From positions 1-64,000 of the forward strand of contig NW_026516298.1 in NCBI RefSeq assembly GCF_025602895.1: 64,000 nt of DNA, in the 5' to 3' direction. Under the pieces are notes generated by a model. It saw nothing but the letters and a program-made list of their open reading frames with translations, did not search any database and was not told where the DNA came from. This document shows, one piece after another, positions 18,451 to 32,590 of the stretch. Every line of letters begins with the position of its first letter. Within the stretch, counting starts at the first letter, position 1. The position numbers were made by a program, and so were the translations under genes. The stretch is from Polychytrium aggregatum (Eukaryota > Chytridiomycota > Chytridiomycetes > Polychytriales).

Positions 18451-19130
18451 AGACCCACTCCTCCTCCCCCCTTTCCCCTCGTTAGACATGGTTGCAGCGA
18501 GTATCAGGGCTCGATGAGAAGCGTGGCCGGGAGCGTTTGGCTTTGGCACTGTCCGTCTGGACGCTCTTGCCTGGGTGTAAAGTAGCATGTGGCACTTTCT
18601 GGAGTTGCAGGGACTCGCTGTCATCGCGAGCCGAAATACATATTCTCGACATCTTCCATCCCACCCGAATGCACCAGCCAGGCCGCTGAGGGAGAGCAGC
18701 ATGAGGCGAGTCCAACGAAAAACAGGATACCCGGCTCTCCAGATCAACGACCAAAAGATTTGCTGCCCCCCAAGACACCGCATTGGCCTTGTTGGACGTA
18801 GGCCTCCAAGGCCGCATGCACAATCGAGATGGGTCAGTTGGGTCGAGCTCTTTCAGCGCCGTCAGGTTGCTCCCCCCCATCGATGCGTCTGCATTGCTGC
18901 AATTCATGGCGCCGGCACCACCGAAAAACCGAACCCTGCCAGCGTGACACAGATTGGCCCCAGACCCGCCTGGCGCGCAGCCAGCCGTGCTGAGAAATCT
19001 GCCCTTCCCGCCTTGTGGCCCGTCCGACACTGCCTGTTCTTCGCCTCTTGCCACTCGTTCCCCACTCGTTCCCCACCCGCCCGCCCGCCTCCCGACCCGT
19101 CTCTGCAATCGATCGGCCACTGGAGCAGCG
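18451..19130. other. intergenic region SERCA / Asteroid-type gene
   Basis: 680 bp between two genes in tandem. It should hold the SERCA 3' UTR and the promoter of the next gene. Just before the ATG is a C-rich stretch with a repeated CCCACTCGTTCC unit (19055-19076). No gene seen. Confidence 0.5.
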
Positions 19131-21218
19131 ATGGGAGTCAAGTTGCTGACCTCGTATCTCAGGGACTATGGGGAGAATCACAACATCCTCAATCCCACTC
19201 TGGTCTCTGGGCGGCTCCTCCTCGTCGATGCAGGCTCCCTCAAGCGAATGTTCGCGGTTGTAACGCCAGCACTGCCCTCCGAGTACCGCATCAACCAAAC
19301 CACGATGGGGCAGTACCACGAGCTGCGTGATCGCATTGTGGTGTTTTTCCAGAAGATGCTCGATGCCGGGCTCTCGGTGGTGCTCTTCAGTAACTGCGAG
19401 CTGCGAGCAAAGCATGACGAAGAGTGGGTCTACAAGCCAGCCCAGTTCCCGTGGACCAACAGCAGCGCTCGAGGCGGCAACTATCCTCACCACTACCAGC
19501 AGCAGCAGCAGCAGCAGAATCATCATCATAACCATCACCGGGACCAGCATCCGCAGCATCAGCAGCAGCGATCGGCTCAAGGCGGCCCCGAAGACGAGAA
19601 CCAGTTCCACTCCGTAGTCAACATCCGCACGTTCCTCGAGAGCGTCGCCCTGGAGCATCTCAAGCCACCCACGCCCGACAGCTTCAAACTCCACCGCTGC
19701 AAGACCGATCTCATCAAGGAGATGGCTCGGTACGCCCAAGACGTTGCGCCCAGATCCCAGTTGCTCGGCATCATGAGTTCAAACTCCGAGTTTGGCATCT
19801 ACTGCTCGATCCTGAACACCTCGTGGTACCGCACCCCGGAGGAGTTCCCGCAAGAGTTGCTATCGATGTCCCAGCCGCTCGACCAGCGTCGGCTGACGGC
19901 CATGTGTCTGACCCCGCTCGGCTTCCGCAATGCCTACGGAAGTCTTCACGGCAACGCTCGACTCCTCGCTCTTCTCGCCGTCATGAGCAGCAACGACTAT
20001 GTTGACTATGACAGCGCCAAGGCGATCCGAATGCAGGTGTTTGAAGGGCGAGCCAATTACAAGATCCCCCATACAATCGCCTATCTATCAAGACTCGATC
20101 ACCGCAGCGACCCTGTCGAGGTTGTGTTCAAGTGTCTTCCCGATAAGGACCCCACCAACCGCCGACTGAAACAGCTCATGATCGAGGGCATGATCCCATA
20201 CAATCTCAACAAGCCGGCAACAATCTCGCGCGAGGTGAAGGAGAAGCTGAACGAGAACATCCCTGCCGCCCTTCATCCTGTCTTTATCGAAAGCAAGGTC
20301 GGTCGGACCGTCATGTCGATCGGAGTCTTCCGCCGCCTCTGCATGGATCTCACGGGCGAGATCGACCACAGGGGCGTCAGTAGCTGGGACATTGTCTCGC
20401 CTCTCTTCCAGCGAATCTACTGGGTGGTCGTCGGACAGGGAGCCCTCTTGAACGAGCTCATTCGAGTGGAAGCCCCTGTCCGAAAGGTCGTCAAGATATT
20501 CGATATAGACGACTTGATGACGATGGAGGAGCTGCTCCAGAAGGACAGGGCCGCGCGAATCATGAATGTGTGTCGCATCTGCGACCCCGACGATGCCCCG
20601 TTCCTGTATCAAGCTCTGTTTTCGGACGAGTCTGTCTTTTCGCCCACGCTAACTCAGAAGCAGACCTCGACGCTCCAGCTGGTGACGCTGACCTTGTACG
20701 TGCTCATCAAGGCGACACAGAGCCGAACGCCATTTACAGCGTTCGATATCGACGTTCTCCTCTTGTGTATCCTGGTGGAGCTCTTTGAGGAGGCCCGTGT
20801 GGAACTCCTGGAGGCCCATGGCGATCTCGCCGGCGATCCTCTCACCTGGCGCGGCCTGGGCCCTTGCTACCGGATGCCAAGTCTCGACGAGCTTTGCGGC
20901 GAGCTCAAGTTTGTGTCCACTTTCTGGTTTCGGATGCAGTCAGCCGTGCTGGTTGCGACCGATGCCTGCTTCCGCCCACTCGATGTCACCTCCATCATTG
21001 GCTGCTACGATGGCTACGGGCTCCATCTGCTGTACAGGCGATTCGAGGGCGCCAAGTTGAAGCCGCTGGGCTTGGATGGACCGCAGTCGCATTTTTGCGA
21101 TATGGTGGAGGAGTTGCTCGCGCCTGGTTCTCCGTGCAAGTCAGTCTTGATGGACAGCTACAACTCTGTCATGAGCGTTGTATCGGAAGCCAAGAAGAGG
21201 CTCGAAGCCGCAGAATAG
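19131..21218 (+). CDS. Asteroid-type XPG/FEN1-like PIN-fold protein, degenerate active site
   Basis: Single exon of 695 aa starting MGVKLLTSYLRDYGENHN, the typical N-terminus of the Asteroid/ASTE1 branch of XPG-like nucleases. Further matches are 'LLLVDAGSLKRMF', 'SQLLGIMSSNSEFGIY' and 'LAVMSSNDYVDYD'. In active relatives the last two carry an Asp pair (SSDSDF) and GNDY; here they read SSNSEF and SNDY, and the acidic ExDxD-type helix reads 'CKTDLIKEMARYA'. Several metal ligands are therefore replaced. A Gln/His-rich insertion (about residues 120-150) separates the two halves of the PIN region. The C-terminal 400 residues are helical and unassigned. The ATG has good context (GCAGCGATGGGAG); the open frame runs further 5' but without family similarity. 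Family assignment is fairly sure; catalytic activity is doubtful. Confidence 0.75.
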   Translation: MGVKLLTSYLRDYGENHNILNPTLVSGRLLLVDAGSLKRMFAVVTPALPSEYRINQTTMGQYHELRDRIVVFFQKMLDAGLSVVLFSNCELRAKHDEEWVYKPAQFPWTNSSARGGNYPHHYQQQQQQQNHHHNHHRDQHPQHQQQRSAQGGPEDENQFHSVVNIRTFLESVALEHLKPPTPDSFKLHRCKTDLIKEMARYAQDVAPRSQLLGIMSSNSEFGIYCSILNTSWYRTPEEFPQELLSMSQPLDQRRLTAMCLTPLGFRNAYGSLHGNARLLALLAVMSSNDYVDYDSAKAIRMQVFEGRANYKIPHTIAYLSRLDHRSDPVEVVFKCLPDKDPTNRRLKQLMIEGMIPYNLNKPATISREVKEKLNENIPAALHPVFIESKVGRTVMSIGVFRRLCMDLTGEIDHRGVSSWDIVSPLFQRIYWVVVGQGALLNELIRVEAPVRKVVKIFDIDDLMTMEELLQKDRAARIMNVCRICDPDDAPFLYQALFSDESVFSPTLTQKQTSTLQLVTLTLYVLIKATQSRTPFTAFDIDVLLLCILVELFEEARVELLEAHGDLAGDPLTWRGLGPCYRMPSLDELCGELKFVSTFWFRMQSAVLVATDACFRPLDVTSIIGCYDGYGLHLLYRRFEGAKLKPLGLDGPQSHFCDMVEELLAPGSPCKSVLMDSYNSVMSVVSEAKKRLEAAE

Positions 21219-21401
21219 ATTTATGGCATGTCAAGTCACCTCATCTCATAGGTGCCTCTTGTAGCTCGGTCTGCCAATGCGCTGCAAGTGACAGATCGGC
21301 GGGCCAAGCAACCCCAGAGCCAGACACCGTTTGTCTCGCATTCGTGTCACGTGATTGTTTTTACCGCATTCACATACCGTGACGACATACCAGACACACA
21401 A

Positions 21402-21475
21402 GCTCCTATGGCGCAATTGGCTAGCGCGTTCGGCTGTTAACCGGAAGGTTGGTGGTTCGAGCCCACCTAGGAGCG
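21402..21475 (+). tRNA. tRNA-Asn (GTT)
   Basis: Full cloverleaf. Acceptor GCTCCTA (21402-21408) pairs with TAGGAGC (21468-21474), with discriminator G at 21475. D arm is GCGC/GCGC, anticodon stem TTCGG/CCGGA around loop CTGTTAA with anticodon GTT, variable AGGTT, and T arm GGTGG-TTCGAGC-CCACC. No intron. A run of seven T at 21480-21486 is the Pol III terminator. Confidence 0.97.
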
Positions 21476-21479
21476 ATTC

Positions 21480-21486
21480 TTTTTTT
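21480..21486 (+). terminator. Pol III oligo-T terminator of tRNA-Asn
   Basis: Seven consecutive T four bases after the discriminator base. Confidence 0.9.
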
Positions 21487-21723
21487 CAATTATTCCGCCA
21501 GCTTCAGTGTGGCATTCTCAGGATTTTGCTGAATCAGGCTCGCGACATCAGTACCGCAGATGACCTGGAAGCAGCGAAAGAGTGTATTGGTCTGCAATTT
21601 CAAAAAGGTGGCCAACGAAAGCGAGGCTGAATGTCCCGTTTCACACAATCGATACTCGGATCCCTCGCATCGGTTCGGCCCCGTTGCCCAGCAGCCGCAG
21701 ATGGTCGGGCAGCTCTCGCATGG

Positions 21724-24700
21724 CTATGAGCTCGACGCCGTGCGTCGCCGGGGCCGTGCCGAATAATCGTTGTACGAATCGGACTCGCTGGTCTGTCGGA
21801 AGAAGACTCGATCAGCAACTCGTGGCACACTCACAAGGGTGTGTACCCATCGCATCCACAATGACCTGCTCGATCACCAATTTGCTCATACACGGCTGCC
21901 CAGCATAGCTGCCATCACTCGAACAGCAGCCCCTCACATGTCGATCGGCAAGATCATCCCTGCACTCACCGAATCACCCGCAGGGGCACCGTAAGCAGAG
22001 CCTGGGGTCAGGAGCCCGTACTTTTGAAGATACTCAAGGGTCGCGGCAGAGAAGGGCTCGTGATCGTCGCTGTCATCATCGTCGTCGTCCGACTCGGAGT
22101 ATAGCCGTCGAGTTCGGACAGAGGGCACCGTGGCCATCGGGGCGTCCCCTGCTGAAACCACCGCGTTGGATCCATTTTGGATGGATGCAGTTCTATCCTC
22201 GTTCATGGGCTGAAATCAAGCATCCAGCCGTCCACCAGATGAGTCGACATGATCGATGATCGGTGGTTATCGCGGCAAGGGAGCCGGGCCATGCTTGCGA
22301 TCCCACGCTCATGAGGCCACAAACCACTTGTCCCAATACTCTGCCAGTCGACCCGGTCCACCGAGCACCCGCAGCTCCTCTTCATTTGTGCTTCCCGCCC
22401 AGCGCTGCATCTTGCCATGGCTCACCTTTCCCTGAGCCTGTGCGCCTTCTGGCTTGTCACAGACAAAGATAAAGCTTTCCTCTGGATGGCTTGCTAGTCC
22501 AGCGATGATATCCCTGGCATCCATCGACGGGTCCAGCGCCAGCGACTTCGAATGGAACCGCGTCCCACCGTCGACATCTCGTTCGGAGGCTGCTTCGCGG
22601 GCCAAGTCAGTTTGCTGCTGTTGTCGTGCCCCACGGCCGTTGGTGCCCAGGAGCGGGCTTGGGACGTGTCCCGGAGAAGGTGTCTCCGAGATTGTCTCAA
22701 AGCTCGAGTCAAGTTGCTCAAAGTCGTCCGGCTCGAGATCGGCTTCGGGCACGATGGCCTCGTGGCGGCCCTTGGCTTGCAGGTCAGCAGGCACGGTTCG
22801 GATGATGTGGGAAAGATCCTGGAACTGGTCCTGGGTCTTGTCGATGACAGCAGAGCTGGTGTTGTTGCCAGAAAACCTTGTTTCGGAAAGGTGAAGGTCT
22901 GCTGGAGTGTCCTTGGAGGTGGATGATTTGAGATGGGCCGGCTGGTCATGTATGTCGTCGATCCCCCAAAACGGGCGATAGTTGCTTCCGGTGTCGGGTG
23001 GGAGTGTGAAACCGCCATGCTTGCCTCGTACATGATCAAAGATCTGCAACCTCTCCGTCGGTGCAATCACAAGGCCGGCATCGCCCTCGGTGGTGTAGCC
23101 GAGTCTCTGCTCAGACCCACGATCCTGCGGCGGCTTGTCATCCGTCCGTGCTCCCGGTGGCGGCTGGGCGGGCCCGCTTTGGCCACTCCGGCTGGTCACA
23201 GCATCCTCGGGTAGACGTCCATCGGTTGCTCCGGCTACAGCTGTCGCTTCAAAAACCAGGCTTGTGTTTGTCCCTACTGTGCACCTTGACTCGGCAGGAG
23301 GCGGCCGTGGAGTCGGAGGGACGGAGGCTGGCATCATGCCATACGCCGTGCCGATCGGTGAAACGCTTGGGATCGCGCCTGGCAGTCCAGAGAGCCCAAT
23401 GCCGAAGCCGGGCATCCCAGGCATCCCGGAACCGATGCCGGGGATTCCAGCGCCAAGTCCCGGCATCGTCATCAGGGACAGCTGCGACCGGATAATATCC
23501 ATTTGCTGCTGGAGATAAGCAATGTACATCTGTTGCTGGAGCAGCACGGCTTCATTGGCTGCCGTCGCAGGCGGAGGAAGATCGGTGCGAGCTGCTGCAG
23601 ATGCCGTTCCCTTGGGTGTGATATCGATCGAGTCCAGATGACCAGACGCATCTGTTGCGACGTGGACGGTCCTGTGATCCAGTCTCTGGTCGTCTTGACC
23701 GGCGCTGCGATCCATTGATGATTCTCTGTTATCTCGACGGCCTGGACTGGAGGAGCCGTCCTTCACTTGCGTTGAGCCGTGTGCATCTGGCGTCGCAAAT
23801 GCCGCCGACCTTCCTCGACTTGCAGTTGTTTCAGATGATTGATCGGGTGAGTCTGATGCACCAACCAGTGCATTTGAGGTCAAGACAGGCTCGACGGCGA
23901 CCGGTGATGGCGGTCCAAGATTACTGCAGCGACAGGTAGAGTTTAGTTTGTGCGCGAGCTGATTCACTCTCCCGCTCCAACACACACAAACTGCATTACT
24001 CAGACAAATGCTCGTGCTCACATCTGGAACATGTCTCGGATGGCCTCGACAAAGCCAGGCTCCGAGGCCGGAAGAATCGGATTGACTTCCATCACGCAGT
24101 GCTGGGATTGCTCCTCCATTGAGTCGATTTCGATTTGAATGTCGCCTCCATAGGGGCGGAAAGGCGGCTGGGTGTCGTTGATCTGCAGGTGCACCAAGCG
24201 TTATCGATGTATGCAAGCGCCAAGGCGCCAATCCAGCAAGCAAGCAGCGAGGAGATAGTCAAACAAGCACAACCACACAAGCAACCGAGCAACCAGAGAG
24301 TCTCCGTCGAACCGATTCCGTGTCAACGATCGATACAGCCCGGGCCAAGGATTTTGCGGCCAAAGTCAATCGTCAAAATCAAACCCACCTGGTAGACGCA
24401 CTCATAGAACTTGGGCAAGCAAAACCTTGTGCCACTAGGCCGCTTTTCGAATGACACGATCAACATGATTGGGCGACCGGTCTCCATGAACCTCAAGCTC
24501 GTGTTCTTGATGAAGTGAATACAGTGCTGGTAGATTTGGTGGCTGTCTATCGGGATTTGGTTGATCCAGCTGTATCATGATGATAAACAAAAACATCAGC
24601 TGGAGAGACATGGTACGTGTGCAGATATCCAGCGCATAGCGGCGATGCATCGCGAATGCACCCAGTGGATGGCACGCCGGGTCGAGCCAAGCAATGAAGG

Positions 24701-26484
24701 TATTCGGTCTTACATGCCAACAAGCGGCATGCTGCCGAGTTTCGGATCGCTCATGCTGAGCGGGAGCACTTGGCGGGCCTGGTCGATTGTGACATAGCTG
24801 CACATGCGGGCCGAAGAGCCGGTTAGTGCCAAGACCAGTACATCGCAGCCAAGAGCGCAACAAGTAACTTGGCCGAGATCGAGTCAGTACCCAAACGATA
24901 GTTCGTCCGACTGCTCCCCGGAAGTCAAACGAGATGTCAATGTTGTAGGGACCAGTCGGAGGGCATAGATGGGCATGAGGCGAAAGTTGACGACCGGGAG
25001 CAGCAGACGGACTGTGGTTCGCGAGAACAATTTGTCAAGTCAGCAGGGAGAGAGGACTCAATGACCGCAGCGCCACAGACAGAGTCGATATAAGCAACCG
25101 GGCATTCGGACTGAAAGCATCTGGTGGGTTCGCCAAATGATCGATACGCAATCACAGCAAGGATACTCGCCGGCCGGCCAGCCGGCTGGGACTCGCAAGT
25201 CGCAGAGCTCAGCGATCCACGCACGCTGGTGGCTTACACGACAAGTGAAGTATCTCGTCTCGAACATTGACGCAGTGAATCAGGCTTGGAACTAATCCGC
25301 TCAGGGCTGGGCCAGGTTCGGGCTGGTGGACCGAGGTTTCAAAGAGCTGATCGAGAACACATCCGCATCAGTGCCTGACGATATTGCTGACCGTCGTCCG
25401 ACCTATCGTCCAATGCGGACGTCCGTCTTCTCCATCAAGCGGCGATAACAAGTGGGGTGCATACCTTCAGGAGAAAATAGTATTCATTGGCCCCGACGAC
25501 CCGGAGGTGATCAACTGCCGATCCGGCGCATTCGCCCCGGGTGACCTTGACAACAATATCGTCGCGCAGGACCATGCTGGGCACAATGAAGCTGTCTTGG
25601 CCGTTCCAGATCCTCTTCCCAGCGTCGAAGCGGTCCAGAAGCAGGATCGAGTTTGGGGCATCTTGCAGGTAGTCCGAGACTGTGCGCCCGATCAGAAACC
25701 CGAGCTCCCCTTGGACACCAAAGAAGCGGGCTTTGAGGCTCTGGATCGACGGTGCGTGCACACGAACAGACTCCGGCACCAGCCCGATTCGAGAAAGATC
25801 CAGCGGTGGTCCGATCGGAGTGCTATCCCACAGGAAGTACTTGGGTGCGGCCGGGGGAACAAAGACGTATTCGGGCTGGGGAGGTGACGATCTTGGGTGA
25901 CGATGTCTGCTGCCCAGACTCGACCGAAAATCACTCTCCGGCGGAGCCACCGGTCCCGGTGCCGACCCATACCCCGAGACCAGAGGATCGAATTTGCTTG
26001 TTGTCCGCTGATTCTGGTCCGGGTCGGCCTCGTCGCTGGCTGTTCGCAGTCGAGAGCGGCTTTGTGCTGGCCGGGCGAAGCGCAGGGCCTCGTCCTCGCG
26101 GATATTGTGGACGAGCCGCTCGGCCGGATCGTGCTCGGGACTTTGGCTGCGGGGTTTGTAGTTCATCGGTGATGCGGGACGCACTCGAATCCGGCCATTT
26201 TCGAGGCCCTGCAGCCTCCCTCCGAACTGGTTGGCGTGAATATGCGTCGCCATCTGCGCAAAGGGCGAGTCGCTGGCAGTCGACATTGGCCCAAAGGACT
26301 CGGGTTCGTTTCGAGCTCGAGCGAGGCCGGCACGGACGTGCGATGGCCCAGAACTTGAGGCGGCATTGCGGCTCTCGGGCTCAGAGGGTTGGAGTCTATG
26401 GTTGCCCTTTGGCGAGACCGGGGCACCCCTGAGTCTCGGAATGCGGGAGGAGTAGGCTCGCGGAGCGGCTGCCTGGTCAGCCAT
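21724..26484 (-). CDS. STIL: STIL homologue, centriole-duplication factor
   Basis: STIL (Ana2/SAS-5) links PLK4 to SAS-6 in cartwheel assembly. Nine exons: 26484-25465, 25346-25238, 25011-24891, 24797-24714, 24569-24389, 24182-24022, 23923-22426, 22209-21970 and 21792-21724. All are in phase, giving 1160 aa, similar to animal STIL. The N-terminal STIL domain is recognisable: 'KYFLWDSTPIGPPLDLS', 'ILLLDRFDAGKR', 'GYVTIDQARQVLPLSMSDPK' joined to 'LGSMPLVGIWINQIPIDS', and 'LPKFYECVYQ'. A Gln-rich coiled coil at about residues 680-705 (EAVLLQQQMYIAYLQQQMD) lies where animal STIL has its oligomerising coil. Near the C-terminus, after an acidic run, 'SAATLEYLQKYGLL' matches the conserved C-terminal motif of STIL. 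The central part is disordered and Pro/Ser-rich. The exon 7 donor (GTGAGC at 22425) was chosen over read-through to a stop at 22309. A canonical STAN motif was not identified. Confidence 0.88.
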
Positions 26485-27074
26485 GAGCAGCCTGGATCGT
26501 TCGAGCGAGCAGTGGGGGTTGTTGGAGCTGAGTTGAGCTGAGTTGGGTCGGGGCAGAGAGAAAGAGACAGGTCCCGGCAGTGCGTCTCGAGCCAGCGGTC
26601 CCGAGGGAGGTCTCTTGCCCGGGATAGGCAATGTCGAGCGAGCCGATGGACGGCAGACCAAGATCGGTTTGGGCGGGACTTTCGGCCCAGGCATTGCGCG
26701 GCCCGACAGCATGCGAATTGGCATGCGGCGCTGCCGCCGCCTGCCCGCAGGATCGGCAATGCCTGGATACGACTGAGCATCTACGGCCTCCCCCCTGCCG
26801 TCTATGTGTCGGTGCGATATGCTTGCTCCAAGCGGTCTCGTCGCTGTCTTGGGGCCGAGCCATGCGGTTGTCCAGCCCATGTCCGCCTCACAAGCGCACT
26901 GCTCCACGAATCCGCTGGGTGGCCAACAGCCCGCCAGAGGCCGTCTGCCAGCTGGCTGCATCTTTGCTTGCCATCCATCCGCCTGCGAATCTGCATCCGC
27001 CTCGCCCTTCCGTTCGACATCCCCCGCTCCTCGAAAGCCAGCTTTGAACCGAACCCCCGAGTCAGTCGCTCCAA
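26485..27074. promoter_or_regulatory. divergent promoter STIL / PHAF1
   Basis: 590 bp between two oppositely directed start codons. The STIL frame stays open into it (Pro/Arg-rich), so a longer STIL N-terminus cannot be excluded. No clear TATA element seen. Confidence 0.5.
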
Positions 27075-30178
<3,104 letters not shown>

Positions 30179-30663
30179 TTCAGGGGGAAATGGGACTTGA
30201 CGCATGGCCTTTTTGCCTTGGCGCCATGACACATCGCCAAAGGCGATGACAGCCTCGGTCTCCTCGGACATACTATTTGGCCATGGTTGCAATGAGTCGG
30301 TGGGTGTATTCAGTTCCCAGCAAACAACACCAGTCCCTGCTCAAATCGGAGTGTCCGTTTCATTACGGGAATGCTGTATTCAGGCGTGTTCAGCTCAATG
30401 GAAGTGTGTGTTCAGGGGAGGGCACAGAGGCATACACTGTCGGGAGGCAGGGCCAGCCAAAAGCCAACTGATGACCACCTTCATTCTCGTCCGGTCAGGA
30501 AAGACAGAGCAGAGCGATGCAAAGAGCGATGGAGGGAAGAAGGGAGAGGGAGGGCCAGGCCATTATTGCTCCGCTTGGACCATCTCCCCAACACATGGTG
30601 AAAAATGAGACGAGAGCTCTAAAAAATGCAAATGCAAATGTGATGAGGAAAAACAGTACATGA
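30179..30663. other. convergent intergenic region PHAF1 / UAP1
   Basis: 485 bp between two convergent stop codons. It should contain both 3' UTRs. No gene seen. Confidence 0.6.
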
Positions 30664-32202
30664 TTAAGCAAGCAGACGGGCAATGTCAGCCTCGGAGTTG
30701 ATGATATAGGGGGTGGTGATGGTGACGCCCTTCAGGCGCTCGAGACCCTCGCCAGCGTAGGTGACGAGAGGAGAGATCTCGAGAACGGGGATGTCGTTCT
30801 GGTCCTGCTTCTCGCCCTTGACAACCTTGGCACCGGCAGCGGTAGCGAATCGGACAGTCTGGTTCAGGATGTCGGCACGGGAAGTCTCGGGACTGTCGTC
30901 CTTGGAGCCGGGGGCATTCTTGAGGGGCGAGAACTCCTCCTTGCGGGCAACCTCGAAGACAGCAAAGTGCTGGGTGAAGGGGAAAACATCAAAGATGAAG
31001 AGCTCGAGCTTGACGCCGTTGGGGGTGGTGGGGCTCTGGGACTCGCCAGAAGCCAGGTCGACGTGCTTGATCTTCTTCTTGGCAATGTGGAAGTCGAGCT
31101 CGGCTTCGATGTACTCGACGCGCTTCAGGAACTCGGTGGTGTAGTAGTGGTTGGCGATGTTGCCGGCGTTGTAGACAAGGGTGCCGTCGGGCTTGGTGAG
31201 CTCGGCGTAGGACTTTGGGATCTCGGAGTACTCGACGACGCCGGGCTTGCCGTTTCGCAGCGAGATGACACCGACGGACTCGTGGGCATGGGCCTTGGGA
31301 ACCGACTTGGCGCCGCAATCGGCGTTCTTGGAGGCGCAATAGCCAATGAAGATGGGATCGGCAACCTTGACGAGGCAGTTGTCGACACAGTAGGCGTGGA
31401 CGTGGGGGATGCCGCGGCGCTCGAGATCGGCAATGACGCCCTCGTTGCGGAGGGCGGCGTAGATGCCGCCGTTTCCGTCAGGGGCGACAGCGGGGGTGTA
31501 CTTGTTCTCGAGGAAGATCTTGCCGTCAAAGGTGAAGGCAGGCAGGACACCCTGGTTGAAGAAGAAGACGTTCTCCTTCTTCAGGCCAAAGTAGTTGTTG
31601 CTGACAAAATACTGCTCGGTCGCGGCGCGGGTGGGGCCCGAGGTCATGACGTACCAGGGGACAATGACCTCCTTGCCGTCGGCCTTGGATTTATGGGCGG
31701 CAGCAATCTCCTGGATGCGGAGGATGCGCTGCGCCTGGAGCTCAAAGAGCGACTTTTTGGAGGGCAGGTTGATGTCGTAGCAGCCCTTGGGGGCAGAGGA
31801 GCCCAGACGAGTACCCTGGCCACCCGCCAGCAGGATAACGGCGACCTTGCCGTCGGCAATGAGCTGCAGACCAAGATCTCGCCAGTGATCGAGCTTTTCC
31901 TTGGAGGCCGACAGGGTCGAGTCGACGGCATCGGCGGGGAGGGGGTCGATCTTGGGATGCTGTTCCTCGGGCTTGCCGTAGGTGCGCTTGAAGATGGCAT
32001 TAGCGCGCTCGACGTCGATGACCTTGAGGTTTTCGATCAGCAGAGCCTTCTCGCTGTCGGTCAGCGAGGACCAGTATGTGAAGAGGTGGCCCTGACCGGC
32101 AGCATCGAAGCGGGCCTTGAGGGTCGCGTACTGTTCTTCGAGGGAGGGCATTGCAACGGGCGAAAAGAGTTTCTGGAACGACTGGACGAAGGTAGAGAAC
32201 AT
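30664..32202 (-). CDS. UAP1: UDP-N-acetylglucosamine pyrophosphorylase
   Basis: Makes UDP-GlcNAc from UTP and GlcNAc-1-phosphate in the cytosol, the precursor for chitin, N-glycans and GPI anchors. Single exon of 512 aa. The nucleotide-binding signature 'ILLAGGQGTRLGSSAPKGCY' is near residue 122, followed by 'MTSGPTRAATEQYF', 'FFNQGVLPAF', 'PDGNGGIYAAL' and 'HVHAYCVDNCLVKVADPIFI'. The substrate-loop region reads 'VGVISLRNGKPGVVEYSEIP', and the C-terminus carries 'PLVTYAGEGLE'. Length and motifs are typical of eukaryotic UAP1. A second in-frame ATG at 32151 (MPSLEEQ) would give 495 aa and may be the true start, since the first 17 residues are not conserved. Unlike most neighbours it has no introns. 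Confidence 0.95.
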   Translation of the reverse strand: MFSTFVQSFQKLFSPVAMPSLEEQYATLKARFDAAGQGHLFTYWSSLTDSEKALLIENLKVIDVERANAIFKRTYGKPEEQHPKIDPLPADAVDSTLSASKEKLDHWRDLGLQLIADGKVAVILLAGGQGTRLGSSAPKGCYDINLPSKKSLFELQAQRILRIQEIAAAHKSKADGKEVIVPWYVMTSGPTRAATEQYFVSNNYFGLKKENVFFFNQGVLPAFTFDGKIFLENKYTPAVAPDGNGGIYAALRNEGVIADLERRGIPHVHAYCVDNCLVKVADPIFIGYCASKNADCGAKSVPKAHAHESVGVISLRNGKPGVVEYSEIPKSYAELTKPDGTLVYNAGNIANHYYTTEFLKRVEYIEAELDFHIAKKKIKHVDLASGESQSPTTPNGVKLELFIFDVFPFTQHFAVFEVARKEEFSPLKNAPGSKDDSPETSRADILNQTVRFATAAGAKVVKGEKQDQNDIPVLEISPLVTYAGEGLERLKGVTITTPYIINSEADIARLLA

Positions 32203-32470
32203 GGCAAGGGTATTTAAGCGTCGGGCGCGTCGGGAGAAAAAGGGCGGGCAAAGGCGATGGATGGCCGACGAAGGCGACGGAAATGGGGGGGGGGACGGGA
32301 TGCGACGAGCGGAATGGGGAGGAGGGAGACGGGACCGGGTCGGGACGGCACTTATAGGGGAGGCGGAGGCGGACCGGGGCGGGGGGTGGAGGTGACGGGC
32401 AGACGAGGGCAAACAGCGCCGAGACAGCACAGCACACCGAAAGCACCGACAAGGCCCGTGCGAGACGCAA

Positions 32471-32590
32471 GGCAGCAATCCCACAAGCAATCCCACAGGC
32501 AATCCCACAGGCAAATCGACAAGCAAATCGACAAGCAAGTCCACAAGCAAGTCCACAAGAAGGCAGACAAGCAAGCCCAGGCAAGTCGGG
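32471..32590. repeat. 12-bp degenerate tandem repeat
   Basis: About ten units of the types CAATCCCACAAG, CAAATCGACAAG and CAAGTCCACAAG, 270-390 bp upstream of the UAP1 start codon. Confidence 0.85.

Noticed and set aside
22309-22425. STIL exon 7 continuing to the TGA at 22309 as the end of the protein
   Set aside because: A strong GTGAGC donor at 22425 splices in phase to an exon carrying the conserved YLQKYGLL motif, so read-through is less likely.
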